From: Nonomuraea antri
GTDB lineage: Bacteria; Actinomycetota; Actinomycetes; Streptosporangiales; Streptosporangiaceae
DNA length: 38,064 bases
Direction: 5' to 3'
NCBI RefSeq assembly: GCF_013283785.1
Contig: NZ_JABCPZ010000091.1
Location: 1 to 38,064, forward strand
The position numbers and the translations under genes were made by a program. The notes under the pieces are model-generated. The model did no database searches. It had not been told where the DNA came from and saw only the letters and a program-made list of their open reading frames with translations. Shown here piece by piece: positions 1-9,000 of the stretch; the stretch's first letter is position 1; every line of letters begins with the position of its first letter.

Positions 1-879
1 GTCGAGGTAGCGGAACGCCTCCCTGGCCGAGCGCACGGTGCGCCGCAACGCCTGTTCGAGCCGGTCGGCGTCCGCGGCGAGCCGGGCCAGCTCCGGGACG
101 GCGAACCCGTCGGCCCCGGTCTCGGCGACCAGTTCCTCGTACTGGTGCAGCCGGCCGCGCAGCTCCTCGATCTGGTGGTGCGCCCGGTAGGCGCGCTCGG
201 CCTCGACCACGTTGGCGGCGTAACGTTCCAGCGCCTCGACCCGGGCCACGACCGCGTCCTCGCTGCTGTCGAGCGCCCTGGCCAGCGGCTCGGCCACGGC
301 CGCCACCTCCGGCGAGAGGCCGGACTCGACGGTCTCGCGGTGCTTGGCGCGCAGCGCCGACAGCTTGGCCAGCAGCCGGGCGATCTCCCACTCCTGGGCG
401 GGCAGCATCACCGCGTTGCGCGCGTCGTCGAGCAGCCCTTCGGCGTTGACCCGCGACTCGGTCACGGTGGCGATGGCCTGCTGCGCGCGGGCCAGCAGCC
501 GCGCGGACGATTCGTCGAGGTCGTCCACCAGCACGTAGCGGCCCTCGTACCAGCGCAGGTGGTCGTAGATCAGGCGGTCGACCTTGTCGTCCTCGTCCTC
601 GGACACGTCGTTGCCGACGAACGCCACGATGAGGACGGGGACGCCGAGCAGCACCAGCATGAGCAGGCCCAGGTCGCGGCCGAAGAGGCCCAGCCCGATC
701 ATGAGCCCGACGAAGGCCACCAGCAGCGCGCCCTGCGCGACGGAGCGGCCATGGCCGCCTAATCGCGGCGGGCGTGCGGGCGCCCAGCCCGAGCGCATCC
801 GGACGAGCACCTGACCGCTGTCTCGCAGCAGTTGCGCGTCGTGGGGTGGAACCCCGGGATCCACGACCACTTCCACCAC
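1..879 (-). CDS. Membrane-anchored coiled-coil protein, copy A (3' end cut by window edge)
   Basis: I do not recognise a named family. The visible 293 codons start at a GTG (877-879; a second GTG follows at 874-876) preceded by AGGA seven bases upstream. An N-terminal VVEVVVDPGVPP segment is followed by two hydrophobic stretches (about residues 50-95), which I read as a membrane hairpin. The rest is a long, charged, Ala/Glu/Arg-rich region that is probably helical or coiled-coil. The gene lies 19 bp after the stop of its paralogue (899-1801) and clearly arose by duplication: both share the motifs AEGLLDDARNAVMLP, EWEIARLLAKLSALR and EALERYAA. The paralogue ends EAFRYLEG and this copy reaches EAFRYLD at the edge, so only one or a few residues plus the stop are missing. 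Probably co-transcribed with the MMPL gene. No link to the NRPS locus can be shown. Confidence 0.75.
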   Translation of the reverse strand, partial: MVEVVVDPGVPPHDAQLLRDSGQVLVRMRSGWAPARPPRLGGHGRSVAQGALLVAFVGLMIGLGLFGRDLGLLMLVLLGVPVLIVAFVGNDVSEDEDDKVDRLIYDHLRWYEGRYVLVDDLDESSARLLARAQQAIATVTESRVNAEGLLDDARNAVMLPAQEWEIARLLAKLSALRAKHRETVESGLSPEVAAVAEPLARALDSSEDAVVARVEALERYAANVVEAERAYRAHHQIEELRGRLHQYEELVAETGADGFAVPELARLAADADRLEQALRRTVRSAREAFRYLD

Positions 880-898
880 AAACGGATCCTAAGGTAAG

Positions 899-1801
899 TC
901 AGCCTTCGAGGTAACGGAACGCTTCGTGTGCGGATCTCACGCTGCGCCGCAGGATCTGTTCGAGCTGGTCGGCGTCCTGGGCGAGGCGTTCGATCTCCGG
1001 AACGGCCAGCGAGTCGGCGCCCGCCTCGGCCAGCAGTTCCTCGTAACGGGGCAGCCTGGCCCGCAGCTCCTCGATCTGGCCGCGGGCGTGGTAGGCGCGC
1101 TCGGCCTCGGCGACGTGGGCGGCGTACCGCTCCAGCGCCTCGACCCTGGTGATCACCGCGGCCTCGCTGTTGGCCAGGGCGCGATCGAGCGGCTCGACCA
1201 CGGCCGCCACCTCGGGGGCGATGCCCCTGGCCAGCAGGTCGTGGTGCTCCCTGCGTAAGGCCGACAGCTTGGCCAGCAGCCGGGCGATCTCCCACTCCTG
1301 GGTGGGCAGCATCACCGCGTTGCGCGCGTCGTCGAGCAGCCCTTCGGCGTTGACGTGGGAGCGCAGCACCGCGCCGATGGCCCGCTGGGCCCTGGTCAGC
1401 ACTCGGGAGGCGTCCTCGTCGAACTCCTCGGGCAGCAGGTAGCGGCCGTCGTACCAGCGGGCCCGCTCGTACACGGCGCGCTCGTCGGGCCTGTCGTCGT
1501 AGGGGACCTCGGTGATGGAGGCCATCCTGGTGAGCACGACCAGCACGAACAGGCCGAGCAGCGTGAAACCGGCCGGGGCGGCCGCGGTGGCCAGCAGCAC
1601 CGCCATGAGGGCGACCACCACGGGCGTGGCGGCCAGCAGGACCAGCCCGGTCTGCCCCTTGCGCCGGTCGGCCCGGGTCTCGGGCGGCGGCACCCAGCCG
1701 GCCTTGATCCTGGCCAGCAGGGGAGCGTTGGCGCGCAGCAGTCCAGCGACCTCCGGCGGCACTGCCGGGTCGACGACCACGCCCACGCTCTGCACTGGCA
1801 C
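899..1801 (-). CDS. Membrane-anchored coiled-coil protein, copy B
   Basis: A 300-residue protein of unrecognised family and paralogue of the next gene downstream. It starts at GTG (1799-1801). The first 35 residues (VGVVVDPAVPPEVAGLL) match the N-terminus of copy A, which supports this start. Residues about 50-95 hold two hydrophobic segments with almost no loop (VLLAATPVVVALMAVLLA, then FTLLGLFVLVVLT), consistent with a membrane hairpin. Residues about 105-300 are polar and helix-rich, with several heptad-like Leu/Ala patterns. It follows the MMPL gene by 33 bp and precedes copy A by 19 bp, so the three probably form one transcript. Function unknown; an accessory to the transporter or an envelope stress protein would be speculation. 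Confidence 0.8.
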   Translation of the reverse strand: MPVQSVGVVVDPAVPPEVAGLLRANAPLLARIKAGWVPPPETRADRRKGQTGLVLLAATPVVVALMAVLLATAAAPAGFTLLGLFVLVVLTRMASITEVPYDDRPDERAVYERARWYDGRYLLPEEFDEDASRVLTRAQRAIGAVLRSHVNAEGLLDDARNAVMLPTQEWEIARLLAKLSALRREHHDLLARGIAPEVAAVVEPLDRALANSEAAVITRVEALERYAAHVAEAERAYHARGQIEELRARLPRYEELLAEAGADSLAVPEIERLAQDADQLEQILRRSVRSAHEAFRYLEG

Positions 1802-1834
1802 CCTGGCGCCCCCAACGCTCGTGATGGTCGGATA

Positions 1835-3841
1835 CTACGTAACATTTCGATTCATTGGCAGCCTCGAAAACGTCAGGCGGGGAAACCACCAGTTGCGCTC
1901 ACCGAGCACTTCCATGGCGGCAGGCACCAGGATCAGACGCACCACAGTGGCGTCTACCAGCACCGCCGTCGCCAATCCGACCCCCATGATCCGCAGTGCG
2001 CGGTCGTCGAACGTGCCGAAGGCGGCGAAAACGCAGAACATGATCGTAGCCGCGGCGGTAATGACGCGGGCGGTCGCGGCGAGCCCGGCGGCGACGGCCC
2101 GGCTGTTGTCGCGCAGCCGCTCGTACTCCTCGCGCACGCGGGAGAGCAGGAACACCTTGTAGTCCATCGAGAGGCCGAACATGACGACGAACAACGTCAT
2201 CGGCACCCAGGCGTCGATCGGGCCGGAGGCGCCGAGTCCGAGCACGTCCTGCTGGAAGACGGCGACGATCACGCCGTAGGCGGCGCCGATGGACAGCAGG
2301 TTGACCGCGATGGCCTTCAGCGGCAGGACGACGCTCCTGAACACGGCCATGAGCAGCAGGAACGAGGCCAGCAGCACCGCGCCGACGGTCCATGGCAGCC
2401 GCTGGGCGGCGTGGCGGGCGAAGTCGATGGCGGCCGCGGTCGATCCGGTGACGAGCACGGGTTCTGGCAGTTCGGCGCGCAGGCGGTGGACGAGGTCCGT
2501 GGTGGCCTGGTCCTGGGGGCCGGTGGCGGGGACGACGATCGCGGTCCGCTCCCCCGCCGGGTGGGCCGCGGCGACGCCCGGCGTGCGCCCGGCCCGCTCC
2601 ACCACGTCCGGCACCGGGACGGACGCGTCGGCGACGGCAAGCACGAGCGGGCCCGCCAGGCCCGGGCCGAACGCGCGCGCCGACAGGTCGTGGGCGCGCC
2701 GCGTGGTGTCGCTGACCGGCCGGTCGCCCGCGTCGGACCAGCCGGCCCGCAACTGCAGGGCCGGCAACGCCAGCCCGGCCAGCAGCGCGAACGCCAGCAG
2801 CCCGGTCAGCCAGGGACGCCGCTGCACGACCCGGCTCCAGCGCACGGCCGGCGGGCGGCCGCCGGATCGGGCGGGGAGCGCGAACCTGTCGATCCTGGTC
2901 CCGATCATGCGCAGCAGCGCGGGCAGCAGGGTGAGCGAGGCCAGCATCACCATGAGGACGCCGCAGCCGGCGGCAAGCGCGATCCCGCCGCCCAGCGACG
3001 GGCCGAGGAACAACATGCCCGCGCCGGTGACGATCACGGTGACCCCGGCGAACGCCACGGACCTGCCCGCCGTGCGCATGGCGGTGGTCACGGCGTCGTC
3101 CACGGCGTCGCCCGTGAAGTCGCGCGTGACGTCGCGCGTGACGCCGCCCGCGGCGGGCCCTTCGGCCAGCGAGGAGCGGAACCTGGTGACGATCAGCAGC
3201 GCGTAGTCGATGCCGACGCCGAGCCCCAGCATGATCGTCAGGTAGACGGCGAAGCTGGGCACGTCCACGAGGTGGGACGACACGCTCAGCGACGCGACCC
3301 CGCAGGTCACGCCGACCACCCCGATGACCAGCGGCAGCGCGGTGGCGATGAGGGAGCGGAAGGCGATCAGGAGCACCACGGCGGCGGCCAGCAGGCCGAG
3401 CCCTTCGGCGAGTCCGCCGGGGGTGAAGTCGGCGAAGTCGTCACCGGACAGCTCGGCCGTGGTCCCCGGCGCGTGGAAGCCGTCGCGGAGCGCCTTGATG
3501 CGTAGCGCGGTCGCCTGGTCGGGGTAGTCGAGCGGGATGGCGGTGACGGAGCCGTCCGGTGAGACGCGCCGCTCCCCGACGGTGACGCCGGGAAGCCCGT
3601 CGATGCGGCCGACGAGGTCGGCCACGGCCTGGCCCGCCGGCCCCGCGATGACGAGCGTCCCGGGCGGGCTGTCGGCGGCCGCGCCGAGCAGGTCGGCGGC
3701 CTGCTGACTCTCCGAGCCCGGCAGCGTGAAGTCGTCGTTCGCCGGTCCGGGCCTGGCGACGGCGGCGGTGACGAGCGCGGCGGTCAGGACCAGCCAGAGC
3801 AGCACGACCAGGCGGCGGTGGCGGATACAGAATCGGATCAT
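1835..3841 (-). CDS. MMPL family RND-type membrane transporter
   Basis: A 668-residue polytopic inner-membrane protein of the MMPL/RND superfamily, which exports lipids or hydrophobic small molecules using the proton gradient. An N-terminal membrane helix (residues 11-29) precedes an extracytoplasmic loop. Then come two blocks of five or so helices, each with the family motif: GLGVGIDYALLIVTRFR (about 206-222) and GLSMDYKVFLLSRVREEY (about 556-573). The Asp-Tyr pairs correspond to proton-relay positions in mycobacterial MmpL proteins. It is shorter than MmpL3-type proteins and lacks their long C-terminal tail, as do many actinomycete MMPLs beside biosynthetic loci. The ATG at 3839-3841 begins directly at the positively charged IRFCIRHRR before the first helix; I see no strong Shine-Dalgarno. 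It is divergent from the NRPS operon, so a role in exporting the product is possible but unproven. Confidence 0.93.
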   Translation of the reverse strand: MIRFCIRHRRLVVLLWLVLTAALVTAAVARPGPANDDFTLPGSESQQAADLLGAAADSPPGTLVIAGPAGQAVADLVGRIDGLPGVTVGERRVSPDGSVTAIPLDYPDQATALRIKALRDGFHAPGTTAELSGDDFADFTPGGLAEGLGLLAAAVVLLIAFRSLIATALPLVIGVVGVTCGVASLSVSSHLVDVPSFAVYLTIMLGLGVGIDYALLIVTRFRSSLAEGPAAGGVTRDVTRDFTGDAVDDAVTTAMRTAGRSVAFAGVTVIVTGAGMLFLGPSLGGGIALAAGCGVLMVMLASLTLLPALLRMIGTRIDRFALPARSGGRPPAVRWSRVVQRRPWLTGLLAFALLAGLALPALQLRAGWSDAGDRPVSDTTRRAHDLSARAFGPGLAGPLVLAVADASVPVPDVVERAGRTPGVAAAHPAGERTAIVVPATGPQDQATTDLVHRLRAELPEPVLVTGSTAAAIDFARHAAQRLPWTVGAVLLASFLLLMAVFRSVVLPLKAIAVNLLSIGAAYGVIVAVFQQDVLGLGASGPIDAWVPMTLFVVMFGLSMDYKVFLLSRVREEYERLRDNSRAVAAGLAATARVITAAATIMFCVFAAFGTFDDRALRIMGVGLATAVLVDATVVRLILVPAAMEVLGERNWWFPRLTFSRLPMNRNVT

Positions 3842-4274
3842 GCGGCGACCGTAGGAACGGGGGCCGCGCGCGGTCGTCCTCCGCCCGCGGTCCCCGGCCT
3901 ACGCCATCCGCGGTACGGCACCATCGCGCGTGCCTCCGCCCGAGGGGCGGCATGGTCCTTGACATGCGCTTCCACAAGGGACGCCGGCCGGAAACAGGGC
4001 GGCGCCCGGAACCGGGGAACGGGCCGATTCCCGGGCTTTCCGTCGGGCCGATGCCGGCCCGGCGCAGGCGTGATCCCGACGCCTGTCAACCCGTCATGAT
4101 GCCGCTGCCAGCAAGATCAACGATTGTCTGACATTAATGCGGGACCAAATTCCACTCCGCACGTCAATACGGTCAGTCAACTTATCGGCGTGATGACCGA
4201 AACCTGGATTACGGGCATTCCCTGCACGAAGCATGATCATCACTGCGTGTGACGAACGCCGCAGGCGCGGGGCC

Positions 4275-4291
4275 TCGACGATCATCATCGA
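4275..4291. promoter_or_regulatory. Operator-like imperfect dyad
   Basis: TCGACGATCATCATCGA reads nearly the same on both strands (pattern TCGAnGATnATCnTCGA). It sits about 100 bp upstream of the candidate promoter of the NRPS operon. The form resembles a dimeric regulator site, but nothing identifies the regulator and the element occurs once. Chance is a real alternative. Confidence 0.2.
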
Positions 4292-4391
4292 CCCGGCCGG
4301 CAATACCCGCCACCCGCTCATAGGCCCTCGGTCGGCCGAATTTCCCGATGCCCGAAAACCTCCATTACGTCATTGGTTGAAATTTCATCCC

Positions 4392-4421
4392 TTGACTGAC
4401 TTTCGGACAAAATAATAGGAA
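4392..4421 (+). promoter_or_regulatory. Candidate promoter of the NRPS/PKS operon
   Basis: TTGACT at 4392-4397 fits a sigma-70 -35 box. An AT-rich TAATAGGAA at 4413-4421 offers a -10 of the TAGGAA type at 18 bp spacing, or TAATAG at 15 bp. The element lies in the AT-rich part of the intergenic region, about 130 bp before the first start codon, with no gene between. Identified by eye only. Confidence 0.35.
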
Positions 4422-4548
4422 TGGCGTGGCTTTAGGCGTTGGCCGGTCTCGCCAGGACGAACCCTGGCCGGCGACCCATATTCCTGCTTGCCCGCGCGAC
4501 GACCTCGCACGGCCCGGTGGACTCGTCTGGGGGTGACTTCGCGTAGCA

Positions 4549-6024
4549 ATGCGAGAAGAACACGTGCTGTCCGAGAACTCGTTCACCTCGCCGACACCGT
4601 TCGCCTCGCTGACGCGATACCCGCCCGGCGCGCCGCCGCTGTTCTGCCTCCCCTACGCCGGTGGAGACGTCTCCGCCTTCTGGGCGTGGCGGCAGGCGTT
4701 CGACGGGATCTTCGACGTCCGCGTGGCGATGTTGCCCGGCCGTGACGGCCGGGTGGCCGAGCCCGGGGCGCTGGCCCCGGAGCTGATCGCCCGCTCCATC
4801 GCGGCCCAGTACCGCACGCCGTACTCGATCTACGGGCACAGCATGGGCGGGCGGGTCGCCTTCGAGGTGGTGCGCGAGCTGCGGCGGCTGGGCGTGCCGG
4901 CGCCGGAATGCCTCTACATCGGCGCCGCGCACCCGCCGGAGCGTCAGGAGACGCTGGGCCGCTGGACGGGCCTGAGCGACGAGGACCTGCTCGACGAGGT
5001 GATCCACCGGCTCGGCGCGCCCGCCGAGTTACGCACGCAGCCCGAGGTCAAGGCGCTGCTCATCCCCGCGCTGCGGACGGACATGGACTGGCTGCGCGGA
5101 TACCGGTTCGTCCGGGGCGAGCCGCTGGACGTCCCCATCGTGGCCTTCGCGGGCGCGCACGACGGGGAGGTCGTCCACCCGGTGATGCTCGGCTGGGCCC
5201 GCCACACCTCCGCCTCCTTCCGGCTGCACACGCTCGACGCCACGCACCTGTTCCTCGCCACGCACGGCGAGCAGGTGGCCCGGACGATCGCGGCCGGCCC
5301 CGAGCGGCAGGTGGCCGCGGACGAGGTGCACGTCTGGCTGGCCGACCTGGCGGACCTGCCCGACCTGTGCGCGGCCGTGGACGAGCTGTCGCCCAGGGAG
5401 GCGGCCAGGGCGGCCAGGTTCCGTCAGGAGGAGCATCGGCGCTGGTACGTCGGCAGGTCGGTGCTGCTGCGGCGGCTGCTCAGGGAGTACGGCCTCGACC
5501 CGGGCGTCGGGGAGCTGCGGACCAGGCCGGGCGGCAAGCCGTACACCGGGACCGAGCTCACCTACAGCCTCAGCCAGTCGGGCGGGCTCGTGCTGGTCGC
5601 GCTGGCGACGGGCCGCGAGGTGGGCGCCGACCTCGAACGCTTCCGCCCGCTGGCCAACGAGCAGGCCTTCGTCGAGGGGGCGCTGGACGAGCGGGAGCGC
5701 GACGAGTTCGCCGCGCTGCCGGAGGAGCTGCGCCTGCACCACGCGCTCCGCACCTGGACGGCGAAGGAAGCGGTGCTCAAGGCGACCGGTGACGGGCTGC
5801 GGGTCGATCCGACGCTGTTCGGCTTCGCCGGGCAGCGGCCGGGCGTGACCTGGGTGCCGGACACGGCGCCCGAGGTGGCGCGGCTGGCGGAGTGGCGGGT
5901 GACGCATCTGCCGCTGGGCCGGGCGATCGCCGCGATCGCCGTCCGCGAGCCGGGCTTCCTGCTGCGTTTCGAGACGGTACGGCGAGGCCGGCTGGTACGG
6001 CAGGGCGTGGAGGCCGCAGGATGA
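4549..6024 (+). CDS. Type II thioesterase - Sfp-type phosphopantetheinyl transferase fusion
   Basis: A 491-residue protein made of two normally separate helpers of NRPS/PKS assembly lines. Residues about 25-250 form an alpha/beta-hydrolase type II thioesterase, which clears misprimed or stalled carrier domains. It shows FCLPYAGG (32-39), the nucleophile motif GHSMGG with Ser98, Asp205 and His233 in DATHLFL. Residues about 258-475 form an Sfp-like PPTase, which moves phosphopantetheine from CoA to carrier-domain serines. It shows the magnesium-binding VGADLE (358-363) and WTAKEAVLKATGDGL (403-417). Both halves look catalytically intact and are joined by only a few residues, with no frameshift. 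The ATG at 4549 has a poor ribosome site; GTG at 4564, preceded by GAGAAG, is a plausible alternative start five codons on. First gene of the operon; its stop overlaps the next ATG by 4 bp. Leu161 is a TTA codon. Confidence 0.93.
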   Translation: MREEHVLSENSFTSPTPFASLTRYPPGAPPLFCLPYAGGDVSAFWAWRQAFDGIFDVRVAMLPGRDGRVAEPGALAPELIARSIAAQYRTPYSIYGHSMGGRVAFEVVRELRRLGVPAPECLYIGAAHPPERQETLGRWTGLSDEDLLDEVIHRLGAPAELRTQPEVKALLIPALRTDMDWLRGYRFVRGEPLDVPIVAFAGAHDGEVVHPVMLGWARHTSASFRLHTLDATHLFLATHGEQVARTIAAGPERQVAADEVHVWLADLADLPDLCAAVDELSPREAARAARFRQEEHRRWYVGRSVLLRRLLREYGLDPGVGELRTRPGGKPYTGTELTYSLSQSGGLVLVALATGREVGADLERFRPLANEQAFVEGALDERERDEFAALPEELRLHHALRTWTAKEAVLKATGDGLRVDPTLFGFAGQRPGVTWVPDTAPEVARLAEWRVTHLPLGRAIAAIAVREPGFLLRFETVRRGRLVRQGVEAAG

Positions 6025-9000
6025 CGCTACTCGGCAGTCTGATCACGGCCCAGGCCGCGCGGACCCCGGACGCCCCGGCGGTCCGGCAGCGGGAGGACAC
6101 GCTGACCTACGCCGCGCTGGTCGAGCGGGCCGCCGCGCTGGCGGGCCGGCTCCGCGAGCTCGGCGTCGGCCCGGAGACGCGGGTGGGCCTGTGCCTGCGC
6201 CGCACCCCGCTGATGCCAGTGGCGGTGCTGGGCGTCCTGCTGGCCGGGGGCGCGTACGTGCCGCTGGATCCCGGCCATCCGCGCCGGCGGCTGGAGGAGG
6301 TGCTGGCGGACGCCGGGATCACCGTGGTCGTGGTGGACGAACGCGGCCGGGAGCTGCTGGACGGCTGCGGGAGCACCCTCGTCGCCGCGTCCGACGCCGG
6401 CACACCGCCGGCCGGCAGCCGCGCCGTGCCGGGCAACGCCGCCTACGTGATCTACACCTCCGGCTCCACCGGCAGGCCCAAGGGCGTGGTGGTCAGCCAT
6501 CGCAGCGCCGTCGCGTTCGCCACCGCCACGGCCGCGCACTTCGGCCTGGACGCGACCTGCCGCTCGATCGCCTTCTCCGCGCTCGGGTTCGACGTCTCGG
6601 TGCTGGACATGCTCGCCCCGCTGACCGCCGGCGGCTGCGTGCAGCTGGTGCCGGACGAGGACCGCGTCGACCCGGCCCGGCTGCAGCGTTTCCTGGAGGA
6701 GCACGACGTCACCTGGGGGTTCATCCCGCCCGCGTTGCTGCCGCTGGTGGATCCGGCGCGGCTGCCGTACCTGAAGGACGTGGTGACGGCGGGTGAGCCG
6801 CCCGGGCCCGAGCAGGTGGCCAGGTGGTCGGCGCACGCCCGCTTCCACAACTGGTACGGCCCGACCGAGACCACCGTCTGCGTGGTCGGCGGCGAGTTCG
6901 ACGGCGTGTGGGAGCGGCCCCTGCCGATCGGCCGGCCGCTGCGCGACTGCCGGGCGCACATCCTGGACGAGGCGATGAACGAGTGCCCGCCCGGCGTGCC
7001 GGGTGAGCTGTTCATCGGCGGTCCGCAGGTCAGCCGGGGCTACCTGGGCCGGCCCGGGCTGACGGCCGAGCGGTTCGTGCCCGACCCGTTCTCCGCCGAG
7101 CCCGGCGCGCGGCTGTACCGGACGGGCGATCACGTGGCCTGGGAGGAGGACGGGCGGATCTCGTTCATGGGCCGGCTGGACCGCCAGGTGAAGGTCCAGG
7201 GGCAGCGCGTGGAGATCGGCGAGGTGGAGTCGGCGCTGCGCGCGCACCCCGGGGTGTTGCAGGCGGTGGTGGACTTCACCGGCGAGCTGGTGGCGTACGT
7301 GACGCCCGAGGACGCTCCGGGACTGGCCGAACTGCGCGCGGATCTGGCGGTGCGGCTGCCGCCGTACATGCTGCCGAGCCGGCTGGTGCGGCTGGGCATC
7401 CTCCCGCTGAACGCCTCGGGCAAGGTCGATCTGGCCGCGCTGCGCGCGCGGTCCCGGCCGGAGCGCGGCGGCGGCACCGGGCTGGCCGGGATCTGGGCGC
7501 GGGTGCTCGAAGCGCCCGCCCCGGACGACGCCGACGACTTCTTCCAGCGCGGCGGGCACTCGCTGCGGGCCATGCGGCTGGTGTCGGCGGTGCGCGCGGA
7601 GCTGGGCCGGGCGATCTCGGTCGAGGACGTGTACACCGCCAGGACCTTCGGCGAGCTGCGGGCCCGGGTGGCCGGCGCGCCGCGGGAGACCGCCGCCGCG
7701 CCGGCCACCGGGAGCCCGGCCGCGCTCTCCCCCGCCCAGCGCCGCATGTGGTTCGTCGAGCAGCTGGCGTCGGCGTCCAGCGCGCACAACATCGCGATGG
7801 CCGAGCGGATCCGCGGCCCGCTCGACCCCGCCGCGCTGCGCCGCGCGCTCACCGCCGTGGTGACGGCGCACGAGGCGCTGCGCTGGCGGATCGGCGCGCG
7901 CGACGGCATCCCCGACGTGACGCTCGCGCCGCCGGCCGAGGTGCCGCTGCCGATCGACGACCGCGCGCCGGAGGAGCTGGACGAGGCGTTGCGCGCGGAG
8001 GCGCGGGCGCGGTTCGACCTGGCGACAGGGCCGCTGTTCCGCGCCCGGCTCATCAGGCTCGCCCCGGACGATCACGTGCTCTGCCTGACCGCGCACCACC
8101 TGGTGTTCGACGGCTGGTCGCAGGAGGTGCTCTACCGCGACCTGGCCGCGGCCTACCGCGGCGAGCCGGTCGAGCCGCCCGCGCACGGGTTCGCCGACTA
8201 CGTGCGCTGGCTGCGCGAGCACGACGACGGGCGGGCGCTGACCTGGTGGCGCGAGCACCTGCGCGACGCCCCGCTGGTGCTGGACCTGCCGAGGGACGCG
8301 GCCAGGCCACCGGCGCAGACCTTCCACGGCGCCGCCTGCCGGGGCGAGCTGGACTCGGCGCTGGCCGAGCGGGTGGCCGAGCTGGCCGCGCGGCTGGGGA
8401 CCACGCCGTACGCGGTGCTGCTCGCGGCCTTCGGCAGGCAGCTCTCCCGGCTGGCCGGGCGGGAGGACCTGGTGGTGGGCGCGGCGTACGCGAACCGGCC
8501 GCACGTGGCGTTCGAGTCGCTGGTGGGCATGTGCGTGCAGGTGCTGCCGCTGCGGCTGCGTCCGCGTGGCGACTTCGCCGAGCAGGTACGCGCGTGCGCG
8601 GCCGAGCTTGGCGCGGCGATCAGGCACCGGGACGTGCCCCTGGGCCGGCTGCTGGAGTCCCTGCGGCTGCCCCGCGACCTGAGCCGCAACCCGATCACCC
8701 AGGTCATGTTCAACATGTACAACTTCGCCCAGGCGCGGCTGGAGCCGGCCGGCTGCACGAGCGAGCCGCTGCGGCCGGGGCTGCCAGGGGCGCTGTTCGA
8801 CCTGACCATGTACGTGAGCGAGCGGCACGACGGCTACGCGCTCGAACTGGTCTACAACCCCGACCTCTACACCGCCGAGCGTATGACGGCGCTGGTCGAC
8901 GGCTACGTCGAACTGCTGGAGGAGCTGCTGACCGGGCGGCGGGGGCCGGAGCCCGCCGACGCCGAGCTGCCCGGCTGGACCGGGCCCGGGCTGCTGGAGC

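Larger units (their letters stand above)
3842..4548. other. Divergent intergenic region without a convincing gene
   Basis: A 707 bp spacer between the MMPL gene and the NRPS operon. The MMPL-proximal 260 bp are GC-rich. From about 4100 on the composition is clearly AT-richer than anywhere else in the window, as expected for a regulatory region. Open frames of 60-93 codons on both strands have no family signal, no good ribosome site and mostly unusual codon use, so I do not call them. It contains a candidate promoter (4392-4421) and a 17 bp dyad (4275-4291), both listed separately. No tRNA, no obvious transcription terminator and no regulator gene was seen. Confidence 0.6.

Noticed and set aside
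880..905. Possible iron-box-like sequence near cctaaggtaagtcagcctt
   Set aside because: Too few matches to the IdeR/DmdR consensus, and located at a gene junction inside a minus-strand operon rather than at a promoter.
3838..4415. Small open frames in the intergenic region (83, 93, 75 and 60 codons)
   Set aside because: No recognisable family, weak or absent ribosome sites, and composition of non-coding sequence.
5892..6020. In-frame 43-codon extension of the loading NRPS
   Set aside because: It lies within the PPTase coding sequence in another frame, has no A-domain character, and the ATG at 6021 has a good ribosome site and the operon's usual ATGA overlap.
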